Assembly: GCA_021604505.1 (NCBI GenBank) | Contig: BQJC01000001.1 | Coordinates: forward strand, 1,509,501 to 1,573,500 | Reading direction: 5' to 3' | DNA: 64,000 nt | DNA from: Nitrospinaceae bacterium | GTDB taxonomy: Bacteria; Nitrospinota; Nitrospinia; Nitrospinales; VA-1 | In this document: positions 37,287-44,799 of the stretch, one piece after another | Numbering within the stretch: the first letter of the stretch is position 1 | How the letters are laid out: each line of letters starts with the position of its first letter | Made by a program: the position numbers and the translations under genes | Notes under the pieces: model-generated | Told to the model about the DNA's origin: nothing | Databases searched by the model: none | What the model saw: the letters and a program-made list of their open reading frames with translations, nothing else

Positions 37287-38306
37287 ATGGTTTTCGTAAC
37301 TTTTTATCACAAGCACCTCCCACAAATGTTCGCCGGCCTCCTGTACCTTGTCTGGAGCCTGACGTCGGCATACGCTCAAGCAGGCGATGCCGAAATCAGA
37401 TCGCCGATTTCCGTAGAAGTCCATGTCGCTCCGACTCAGGCCACGATTGGCGACATCATCACCTACTCGATCCGCGTGCGGCACGACCCCGGCATCGAAC
37501 CCGCTCCACCGAAATTCGCGCCGCCCGAGGGACTGGAGTCCGTCGATCAGGGAACAAGAAAACTACCCAAAAAACGAAACCAGTTGGAGCGGGAGTTTTG
37601 GTTCAGTTTGAGGGCGGATCGAGTGGGCTCATACACCTTCCCACCGATTCCCCTGCCCTTCCAGGCTGTCAAAGCTGAAAATGGAAGCAAAAAAATTCCC
37701 GGATACGTTTCCACACCCAAAGCGGATTTGGAAATTCAATCGATTCTCCATCTTGAGGGCCCGCCGACCGACATCCGCGACATCAAACCCCTTGAAGAAA
37801 TCGGCAGAGACTGGCTTCCCTGGATAATGGGGACCATCGCCGCGATCATTGCCATAGCTTTGATCGTTTTTCTGATCCGCAGGCGCGGTAAAAACGCAAA
37901 GGTTACGCCATCCCCTCTGCCCGAAAACCTTTCACCGCAAGAGGCCGCGTTGCGGGAACTTGAAATTCTAAAAAACAAGGAACTGCTCGAAAAGGGATTG
38001 GTCCGGGAACACTATTTCGAGTTGTCGGAAATATTTCGCCGCTACCTGGGCGCCCGGTATGAATTCCAGGCCCTGGATTGGACCACGGAAGAAATTAAAA
38101 ACCATCTCGCAAGTTCATTTTTAATGGAAGCACCCTTTAAAGACAGAGTTCGCAATATTCTCGAGCGCACCGACCTTGTGAAATTCGCCGAAATTCCCAC
38201 GCCCCCCCAGGAAAATATAATGGAAGAAATCACACTCTTCGTGCAAGCCACCTCCCGCACCGAAGAGCCCGATCCGGCTCTCAACCACTCATCGGGGGAT
38301 GCATGA
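37287..38306 (+). CDS. BatD/DUF4381-like membrane protein
   Basis: A 339-residue protein with a signal peptide (Met1 or Met14 start, ending near SAYAQA) and an Ig-like periplasmic domain (SVEVHVAPTQATIGDIITYSIRVRHD, up to about 170). One membrane helix (about 178-200, LPWIMGTIAAIIAIALIVFLI) precedes a helical cytoplasmic tail with REHYFELSEIFRRYLGARYEF. The same tail motif occurs at the end of the larger BatD protein at 42-44 kb (GRELSEIFREYIGDKL), so the two share design. Its stop overlaps the following VWA gene (ATGA). Confidence 0.8.
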   Translation: MVFVTFYHKHLPQMFAGLLYLVWSLTSAYAQAGDAEIRSPISVEVHVAPTQATIGDIITYSIRVRHDPGIEPAPPKFAPPEGLESVDQGTRKLPKKRNQLEREFWFSLRADRVGSYTFPPIPLPFQAVKAENGSKKIPGYVSTPKADLEIQSILHLEGPPTDIRDIKPLEEIGRDWLPWIMGTIAAIIAIALIVFLIRRRGKNAKVTPSPLPENLSPQEAALRELEILKNKELLEKGLVREHYFELSEIFRRYLGARYEFQALDWTTEEIKNHLASSFLMEAPFKDRVRNILERTDLVKFAEIPTPPQENIMEEITLFVQATSRTEEPDPALNHSSGDA

Positions 38307-39301
38307 CATTTTTTCGTTTTGAAGATCCCTGGTATCTATTCCTTTTCTTCCTGTTTCCCCTGTTCGCCGTTTGGACCTATAAAAACCGAGAGGCGGTCAT
38401 CCCCTACTCTTCCATCGGGCATTTAAAGACCGTCCAGACCGCCCGAACGAATATTATTTCCGCCACACCAAAAGTTCTGCGGGCTCTGGCGTGCGCTTTT
38501 CTGATCCTCGCCCTGGCCAAGCCGCAGGAAGGACAAAAACGCGCCGAAATCCTTTCGGCAGGCGTGGACATCATCCTGGCCATCGACACCTCCGGCAGTA
38601 TGCAGGCACTGGATTTCACTAAGGATGGCAATCGCATCGACCGCCTGGAGGTGGTCAAGGACGTCGTTTCCGGATTCATAAAAAACCGCGAGAACGACCG
38701 CATGGGCATGGTGGTTTTCGGCGAGGAAGCGTTCACTCAGTGCCCCCTGACCCTCGACCACGACATTCTGCTTGCCTTTCTGCGCAATCTGGAAATCGGC
38801 ATCGCGGGCGATTCCACCGCCATCGGCTCCGCTGTGGGAATTGCGGTCAAGCGTCTGAAGGATCTGAAATCGAAATCGAAAGTCATCATTCTTTTAACCG
38901 ACGGGCGCAACAACGCCGGAAGTATCTCACCCGTGCAGGCAGCGGAAATCGGCAAAGCCTACGGGATTAAAATCTATACAATCGGCGTAGGAACGCACGG
39001 CAAAGCCCCTTTTCTTGTGGACTCCATCTTTGGCAAGCAATACATCTATCAGGATGTAAAAATCGATGAAAAAACCCTGAAAGAAATTGCCGGGAAAACA
39101 GGAGCTCAATATTTCCGGGCCACGGACACGGAATCTCTAAAGACCATTTATGACCAGATCGACCGTCTGGAAAAGTCGGAAGTCAAAATTCTCGACCGCT
39201 CGGAATACAAAGAACTCTTTCACTATTTCCTCATTCCCGGATTTCTTCTGGTCCTTCTGGAAATCATTTTAACCAATACCTGGCTGCGGAGGATTCCTTA
39301 A
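38303..39301 (+). CDS. batA: BatA-like VWA membrane protein
   Basis: A 332-residue protein with two N-terminal membrane helices, a periplasm-facing von Willebrand A domain (about 85-290) and a C-terminal helix (FLIPGFLLVLLEIIL). The MIDAS metal site is intact: DTSGSM near residue 95, a central Thr region, and LLTDGRNNAG. It overlaps the preceding gene by 4 bp and is followed at once by a second VWA gene of the same layout. In other bacteria BatA and BatB act together with MoxR; phenotypes include oxygen tolerance. Confidence 0.93.
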   Translation: MTFFRFEDPWYLFLFFLFPLFAVWTYKNREAVIPYSSIGHLKTVQTARTNIISATPKVLRALACAFLILALAKPQEGQKRAEILSAGVDIILAIDTSGSMQALDFTKDGNRIDRLEVVKDVVSGFIKNRENDRMGMVVFGEEAFTQCPLTLDHDILLAFLRNLEIGIAGDSTAIGSAVGIAVKRLKDLKSKSKVIILLTDGRNNAGSISPVQAAEIGKAYGIKIYTIGVGTHGKAPFLVDSIFGKQYIYQDVKIDEKTLKEIAGKTGAQYFRATDTESLKTIYDQIDRLEKSEVKILDRSEYKELFHYFLIPGFLLVLLEIILTNTWLRRIP

Positions 39302-39302
39302 G

Positions 39303-40313
39303 GTGCGTTTTGGCGACCCCATGTATTTCAACTTACTCTGGCTGGTGCCGGTATTGATCTTTTTTCTGGCGTGGGCCCTGCGGAAAAAACGCGCCCTGAC
39401 CGCACAATTTTGCAGTCCGGCTCTGGCGGCCAAATTCGTCGAAGAAACGACCCGCCGCCGGCAGAAAATGAAAGCGGCTTTTATTCTTTTAGCCGTGATT
39501 TTTATGACCCTGGCCCTCACCCAGCCCCGTTGGGGGTATGAATGGAAAGACCTCACTCAGGAAGGCGTGGACATCGTCGTCGCTCTGGACGTTTCAAAAA
39601 GCATGCTGGCCGAAGACATCAAACCCAACCGCTTGAGCCGCGCCAAACGGAAAATCTCCGACCTATTGGATATGCTGGAAGGCGACCGCATCGGCCTCGT
39701 GGCCTTTGCGGGAACGGCTTTCGTGCAATGCCCTCTCACGCTGGATTATTCCGCCGCCAAACTTTTTCTCGACGCCACCGACACCGAGCTTCTTTCCGCC
39801 CAGGGAACGGCATTGGCCGGGGCCATCCGCAAAAGCGTGGCAGCATTCCGGTCTCTGGAGAAAAAATCCAAAGCTATCATTCTGATCACCGACGGCGAAA
39901 GCCACGAAGACGATCCTTTAAAAGCCGCACAATGGGCCGCCGAGCAAGGGGTGAAAATTTTTACCATCGGCATCGGGAAAGACACCGGAGCGCCCATCCC
40001 GGATGCCACTGGTGGTTTCAAAAAGGATGAAAAGGGTGAAATCGTGCTGACCCGGCTGGATGAGACCACCCTACAGCAAATCGCTCTGGAAACCGGAGGC
40101 GCCTATGTGCGGTCGGTCACAGGCGACCTCGACCTCGAAAAAATCTATCTGGAAAACATCAAACCCAAAATCGATAAAAAGGAGCTGAAAACCCAGCGCC
40201 GAAAACTGTGGACGGAGCGCTTTCAATGGCCGATTTTTCTGGCGCTTGCCTGCCTTCTCATTGAATTTATGATCCGTGAGCGGCCGCTTCGGCACCCCTT
40301 TTCCAATCAATAA
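39303..40313 (+). CDS. batB: BatB-like VWA membrane protein
   Basis: A 336-residue paralogue of BatA: two N-terminal membrane helices, VWA domain and C-terminal membrane helix (WPIFLALACLLIEFMI). MIDAS residues are in ALDVSKSM and LITDGESHED. The start is GTG, with GGAGG 11 bases upstream; an ATG six codons later is the alternative. One base separates it from batA. It is followed by a terminator-like hairpin and a Bax-inhibitor-1 gene. Confidence 0.92.
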   Translation: MRFGDPMYFNLLWLVPVLIFFLAWALRKKRALTAQFCSPALAAKFVEETTRRRQKMKAAFILLAVIFMTLALTQPRWGYEWKDLTQEGVDIVVALDVSKSMLAEDIKPNRLSRAKRKISDLLDMLEGDRIGLVAFAGTAFVQCPLTLDYSAAKLFLDATDTELLSAQGTALAGAIRKSVAAFRSLEKKSKAIILITDGESHEDDPLKAAQWAAEQGVKIFTIGIGKDTGAPIPDATGGFKKDEKGEIVLTRLDETTLQQIALETGGAYVRSVTGDLDLEKIYLENIKPKIDKKELKTQRRKLWTERFQWPIFLALACLLIEFMIRERPLRHPFSNQ

Positions 40314-40374
40314 TTATTCCACCCGGAAGGCCGGATTTTGTTAAAATGGAATAGAATGCTTCATTGGCGTGTCC

Positions 40375-40403
40375 TTGACAATCCAAAGGAGCGGTCTTAT
40401 CTA
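40375..40403 (+). promoter_or_regulatory. Possible promoter of the Bax-inhibitor-1 gene
   Basis: A perfect TTGACA (40375-40380) is followed after 17 bp by a poor -10 (TATCTA). It lies just upstream of a terminator hairpin. Confidence 0.3.
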
Positions 40404-40423
40404 TTTCCCTGTGAAGGAATAAA

Positions 40424-40451
40424 CCGAATCCCGGAGATTCGGATTATTTTT
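40424..40451 (+). terminator. Intrinsic terminator or attenuator between batB and the BI-1 gene
   Basis: CCGAATC-CCGGA-GATTCGG is a perfect 7-bp stem with a 5-nt loop, followed by ATTATTTTT. It ends the batB transcript or attenuates the BI-1 gene, whose ATG lies about 27 bp further on behind AAAGGA. Confidence 0.65.
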
Positions 40452-40477
40452 AACTTTTTGAAAGGATTATCGTAATT

Positions 40478-41179
40478 ATGGAAAATATGCCAAGAACAAT
40501 GAGCGTGGACGCAGTCGCGGCGGAACAACAGCGTTTCATGGTTCGGGTTTACAACTGGATGACAGCCGGTTTGGGTGTGACCGGGTTTTTAGCTTTCTAC
40601 GTCTCGACGAGTGAGACGATGATGAATATTGTCCACGGCAACCCGATCGTTCCCATCGTACTGATCGTCGCGCAGTTGGGTTTGGTGATTTACCTGTCCG
40701 GCTGGATTGAAAAAATGTCTGCCAGTCAGGCCACAGGTATCTTCATGTTATATGCGGGGCTGACCGGACTGACGTTTTCCTTTATCTTTATGGCTTATAC
40801 GACCGCCTCCATCACCTCGACATTTTTCGTCACTGCCGGGACGTTCGCAGCGATGAGCTTTTATGGGTACACCACCAAAAAGGATCTGACCTCCTGGGGA
40901 AGCTTCCTTTTTATGGGGTTGATCGGAATCATCATCGCTTCCCTGGTCAACCTGTTTTTGCAGAATGAGGCCATGCATTGGATCATCACCTATGCAGGCG
41001 TGCTCATATTTGTGGGGTTGACAGCCTACGATACCCAGAAAATCAAGGAAATGAATATCCTGGGAAACGAAGGCACGGATGAAGACACCAAAGAAGCGGT
41101 ATCCGGCGCACTGCGGCTTTACCTGGATTTCATCAACCTCTTCCTGATGCTCCTGAGGATTATGGGAGACAGAAGGTAA
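40478..41179 (+). CDS. Bax inhibitor-1 / YccA family membrane protein
   Basis: A 233-residue protein with seven predicted membrane helices, of the BI-1 (UPF0005, YccA/YbhL) family. Signatures are FMVRVYNWMTAGLGVTG at the start, MLYAGLTGLTFSFIF in the middle and AYDTQKIKEM with ALRLYLDFINLFLMLLRI at the end. The aspartates of the last segment match the family pH-sensing/calcium-leak pair. It lies within the Bat cluster but has its own upstream hairpin, so expression may be separate. AAAGGA supports the start. Confidence 0.94.
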   Translation: MENMPRTMSVDAVAAEQQRFMVRVYNWMTAGLGVTGFLAFYVSTSETMMNIVHGNPIVPIVLIVAQLGLVIYLSGWIEKMSASQATGIFMLYAGLTGLTFSFIFMAYTTASITSTFFVTAGTFAAMSFYGYTTKKDLTSWGSFLFMGLIGIIIASLVNLFLQNEAMHWIITYAGVLIFVGLTAYDTQKIKEMNILGNEGTDEDTKEAVSGALRLYLDFINLFLMLLRIMGDRR

Positions 41180-41261
41180 TATTTTTTAGGTGAGCCTCGA
41201 AAGATTCGGCATGAACTATGAGTCGATACCATTTGTTTTTGATAGGAAAGATTTCTCAAGA

Positions 41262-41304
41262 AAATCCTCCTACCCCCCTTTTTTAAAGGGGGGTAGGGGG
41301 ATTT
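41262..41304. repeat. Long perfect-stem palindrome (AAATCCYCCTACCCCCC type)
   Basis: Two 20-bp arms (41262-41281 and 41285-41304) are complementary except for one T/G pair. They carry poly-C and poly-G runs around a 3-nt loop. It belongs to the same kind of element as 59814-59886. It lies between the BI-1 gene and the TPR gene and may act as a terminator or mRNA-stabilising hairpin. Confidence 0.75.
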
Positions 41305-41371
41305 ATTCTCTCCTAACATCATCGAGAAGAACCGGAGTCAACCAAAAATCTCTATAATAAAACTCCTGACA

Positions 41372-42187
41372 GTGATCATGTTCGGGTTCCATCGCGCATT
41401 AAAAACTTCAACCGCTTCACTCGCCCGTTCCGGTCTGATCCCCACTCTCTCTGCTATTCTTTTATTTTTTCCAGCCCAATGGGTGCAAGCTGAATCGGTC
41501 AATGCGACCATCCGGAAAGGCATCGACAACTACCATCAAAATGAATTTGAGCAGGCGGAATCGAATTTTTTTCAGGCTACAGAGGAACTCCCCGACAACC
41601 CGAAACTGAATTACAACCTAGGAAACAGCCGGTACAAAACCGGAAAATTCCAAGAGGCCCTGCAAACGTACACCCAGGCGATGGCCGATGACACGCCCTC
41701 GAAAATAAAGCAAAATTCCTTATTCAATAGTGGGAACACCCTTTTCCGTTTGGGAAAGCTTGAAGAGTCGGCGGCGGCTTATAAAAAAGTTCTGGAAATG
41801 AATCCCAGGGACATGGACGCCAAATTTAATCTGGAGTTCGTCCGCGAACAATTAAAGAAGAAAGAGGAAAATCAGCAAAAGCAAAAAAATCAAAATAAAC
41901 CTTCGGATTCAAACTCAGAGGGGGATAAGGATCAGGACCAAAATCCCTCGCCAGAAAACAATGAGAGTCTGAAGGATCAAAACTCCCCCTCCGCAGGAAA
42001 GGCAGAGCAAAACCCAGAGCCACAAGAACCACCAAAAACACAACTCGCCCAGCCTCAGGAGGGTTCGATCTCAAAGGATCAGGCCGACCATTGGTTGAGC
42101 GCCCTCGATGAAGATCTTAAGAAATTCCGCCAGAAACAGGCCCGGAAAGAGAAAACCGGAACGCACAACCAAAACAGGGATTGGTAA
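41372..42187 (+). CDS. batC: BatC-like TPR protein
   Basis: A 271-residue protein with a signal peptide (Met1 from GTG or Met3 from ATG; cleavage near WVQAE). Three TPR units follow (about 45-165; YHQNEFEQAESNFFQATEEL, GKFQEALQTYTQAMAD, GKLEESAAAYKKVLEMNP). The C-terminal half is a low-complexity Gln/Asn/Lys/Asp-rich tail. This TPR-plus-tail layout is typical of BatC. It is directly followed by BatD. Confidence 0.85.
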   Translation: MIMFGFHRALKTSTASLARSGLIPTLSAILLFFPAQWVQAESVNATIRKGIDNYHQNEFEQAESNFFQATEELPDNPKLNYNLGNSRYKTGKFQEALQTYTQAMADDTPSKIKQNSLFNSGNTLFRLGKLEESAAAYKKVLEMNPRDMDAKFNLEFVREQLKKKEENQQKQKNQNKPSDSNSEGDKDQDQNPSPENNESLKDQNSPSAGKAEQNPEPQEPPKTQLAQPQEGSISKDQADHWLSALDEDLKKFRQKQARKEKTGTHNQNRDW

Positions 42188-42200
42188 TCCAAATCATTTC

Positions 42201-44018
42201 ATGCACCCGAGGCTCTCAAAAATAATCAGCGGTTTATTTCTCGCAGGTGTTGCGCTCGCAGCGTCTGTAGGACTTCCAAATCTGGCCGGAGCCGATGAAA
42301 TAAAGATTTCCGCAAGCGTCGACAAAAACCAGCTGTCCCTGGAAGACAGCGTCCGCCTGTCCCTCACCGTCCAGGGAGTACAAAACGCTCCGGAACCGCA
42401 ACTGCCTGAGCTTCCCGATTTTCAGATTCGGTCCGCCGGCACGTCCTCATCCACGCAAATCGTCAACGGAACCATGAACGTTTCAGTCACTTACAATTAT
42501 TTGCTCATTCCGCACAGTACAGGAACTTTTACCGTAGGGTCTGCAAGCCTGGAACTGGCGGGGGTGACTTATCGCACCGAACCCATCACTCTGACAGTTG
42601 CCCCAGCGGGCCAGAGCGCCGTAAAAAGCGAATCACCGGCCTTCATAGAAACTTCGGTTTCCAATGACAGCCCCTTCGTCAATGAGCAGTTGACATACAC
42701 GTTCAAACTGTACCGCCGGATGGAAGCAAAAAATTTCAACCTCATCATGGCTTATGAAGATGAGGATTTCCGCAAAGAGGACATGGGCGATGCTAAAACC
42801 TACTCCAGTCTGATCAATGGAGTGCAATACCAGATCCACGAGTTATCGGCGGCCCTTTACCCGATCCATGCCGGGCAGGTTGAAATTCCACCGGCAACGC
42901 TTGAACTCGATCTCATCAACCGGCCGAGAAATTCCAGGCATCGGAATCCATTTCCAGGTTTTTTTGACGATTCTTTTTTTGGCTCCAGGGCTTCATCCGT
43001 CCACAAGGTGCTGCGTTCCGATCCCATCCCGGTGACGGTCCGCCCTCTCCCTGAAAAGGGAAAACCGCGGGACTTTTCAAATCTGGTGGGGAAGCTGCAA
43101 CTTTCGTCCACGCTTGGCAAAGATAAATTGCAGGTGGGTGACACCACCACACTGACCCTCACCGTGACCGGGCCGGGAAACGTCAAAGAGTTATCGCTTG
43201 CCCTTCCTGAGATGGAAGATGCGTTTAAAATTTATCCGGACCAGCCCGAATCGCGAACCCTCGCTAAAGGCAATGAACTGGTCGGTGAAAAGGTTTTTAA
43301 ATTTGCGCTGGTTCCTTTAAAAAGTGGACGGCTGACCCTGCCCTCGATAACAATACCCTATTTTGACCCGGTCTCAGAAACCTATCAAACCGCAACAACG
43401 AGCCCCAGGGAACTGACTGTCCTTCCCGGCAGTGGCACAGAAAAGTTGAACCTGGCCGAATCGACCCTTTCCACCGGGAATGAATCAGGGAACAATATTA
43501 AAATCCTGGGAGAGGACATTCTTCCCATCCACACCCGGCTGTCGGATTTTGAAACTCAATCGACAGACCGCTCCAATCTATTGCCGTACACCGCGGGATT
43601 GATGATTCCTCCTGTCCTTTTTCTAATGTTCACGGCCTATATGCGCTATAACCTTCGACTTAGATACGACATAGCCTTTGTCCGCAACCGCAAAGCCTAT
43701 AAAGTCGCCCAGCAAAAATTAAAGCACCTTTCATCAGCCCCTCCTGAAAACAACCCCAGGAACTTTGGCAGGGAATTATCGGAGATTTTCCGGGAATACA
43801 TCGGTGACAAACTGAACCTGCCGGGAAAAGCCATCACTTCATCGGAGGTGGAACGCAAACTCATCGACCGCCACTATTCCGAGGCGCAGGCGGTTTCGAC
43901 GCGTAAATTGCTGGAAAAATATGAAAACCTGCAATACGCTCCCGGCAATCTCGGCAAAAATGAAGACCTGATCAATGAATCCAGAGATTTATTGAACCAA
44001 CTGGAGAAGCAGGCATGA
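42201..44018 (+). CDS. batD: BatD-like oxygen-tolerance protein
   Basis: A 605-residue protein beginning at the ATG at 42201 (MHPRLSKIISGLF), 13 bp after the TPR gene. The in-frame ATG at 42108 would overlap that gene by 80 bp and destroy the signal peptide. A signal peptide is followed by several Ig-like periplasmic domains (EIKISASVDKNQLSLEDSVRLSL onward). One membrane helix (about 475-500) and a cytoplasmic helical tail with GRELSEIFREYIGDKL close it. Such proteins are thought to assist VWA proteins at the membrane. Its stop overlaps the next gene (ATGA). Confidence 0.9.
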   Translation: MHPRLSKIISGLFLAGVALAASVGLPNLAGADEIKISASVDKNQLSLEDSVRLSLTVQGVQNAPEPQLPELPDFQIRSAGTSSSTQIVNGTMNVSVTYNYLLIPHSTGTFTVGSASLELAGVTYRTEPITLTVAPAGQSAVKSESPAFIETSVSNDSPFVNEQLTYTFKLYRRMEAKNFNLIMAYEDEDFRKEDMGDAKTYSSLINGVQYQIHELSAALYPIHAGQVEIPPATLELDLINRPRNSRHRNPFPGFFDDSFFGSRASSVHKVLRSDPIPVTVRPLPEKGKPRDFSNLVGKLQLSSTLGKDKLQVGDTTTLTLTVTGPGNVKELSLALPEMEDAFKIYPDQPESRTLAKGNELVGEKVFKFALVPLKSGRLTLPSITIPYFDPVSETYQTATTSPRELTVLPGSGTEKLNLAESTLSTGNESGNNIKILGEDILPIHTRLSDFETQSTDRSNLLPYTAGLMIPPVLFLMFTAYMRYNLRLRYDIAFVRNRKAYKVAQQKLKHLSSAPPENNPRNFGRELSEIFREYIGDKLNLPGKAITSSEVERKLIDRHYSEAQAVSTRKLLEKYENLQYAPGNLGKNEDLINESRDLLNQLEKQA

Positions 44019-44776
44019 AACATCCGCTCTCTATTTTCTTCGGCTCCTTCATTCTGATGTTTCTGGTTACGGCTGTTCCCTGCGCGGCGCAGGACGACGC
44101 GGCCCTCGCCCAAATCGCCAAGGCCAACGACCACTATGCAAAGAGCCAGTACAAGGAAGCCGCCAGTTTGTATCAGGACCTGATCAACCGGGGATTCGAA
44201 AACGGTTACCTGTACTACAATCTGGGAAACACCTATATCCGTATGGGACAGACCGGGCCTTCCATCCTCAATTACATTCGCGCCAAACGGCTCCTGCCGC
44301 GTGACGAATCTCTGACCGCCAATTTGAATTACGCCATCCAGAAGACCAAAGACCAACTGGAGCCCAAATCCTCCACAGGCTTGAGTTCGGTCTTTTTCTG
44401 GGTAAACAATTTCAACCTTTCCGAGCACTTGAATTTTTTGCTGATCGTCAACCTGCTTTTTTGGACGTCCCTGGGAGGTTGGACCGTCCGTCGAACGGAA
44501 TTCTGGAGTCTGGCGAAGAAAATCACAATGACGTTTCTTTTTATCGCGGTTCTGTCATTTGGGGTTAAAATGAATATAGATTCCCAATCGGACACCGGTG
44601 TCATCCTGGCCGGGGAAGTAGCTGTGAAATCGGCCCAGGGTGTAGACAACGTCACTTTGTTCCAGTTGCACGAAGGGGCAGTGGTTTCTATCGTTGAGCG
44701 GAAAAAAGACTGGGTTCAGATAGAATTGAACGATGGAAAAAAAGGCTGGACGCAAAGCAGATTCATCGGCGTCTAA
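44015..44776 (+). CDS. batE: BatE-like TPR-SH3 protein
   Basis: A 253-residue protein. A signal peptide ends near PCAAQ. Two TPR units follow (YAKSQYKEAASLYQDLINRG and GYLYYNLGNTYIRMGQTGPSIL), then two membrane helices (about 135-190) and a C-terminal bacterial SH3 domain (about 195-253, with VSIVERKKDWVQIELNDGKKGW). This is the BatE architecture. The ATG overlaps the BatD stop. It completes a moxR-DUF58-TPR-DUF4381-batA-batB-BI1-batC-batD-batE series. Confidence 0.9.
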   Translation: MKHPLSIFFGSFILMFLVTAVPCAAQDDAALAQIAKANDHYAKSQYKEAASLYQDLINRGFENGYLYYNLGNTYIRMGQTGPSILNYIRAKRLLPRDESLTANLNYAIQKTKDQLEPKSSTGLSSVFFWVNNFNLSEHLNFLLIVNLLFWTSLGGWTVRRTEFWSLAKKITMTFLFIAVLSFGVKMNIDSQSDTGVILAGEVAVKSAQGVDNVTLFQLHEGAVVSIVERKKDWVQIELNDGKKGWTQSRFIGV

Positions 44777-44799
44777 CCTCTGAAAATCGGAGAGCAACT

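Noticed and set aside
42108-42200. Upstream ATG extending the BatD-like gene by 31 codons
   Set aside because: It would overlap the TPR gene by 80 bp and bury the clear signal peptide starting at 42201.
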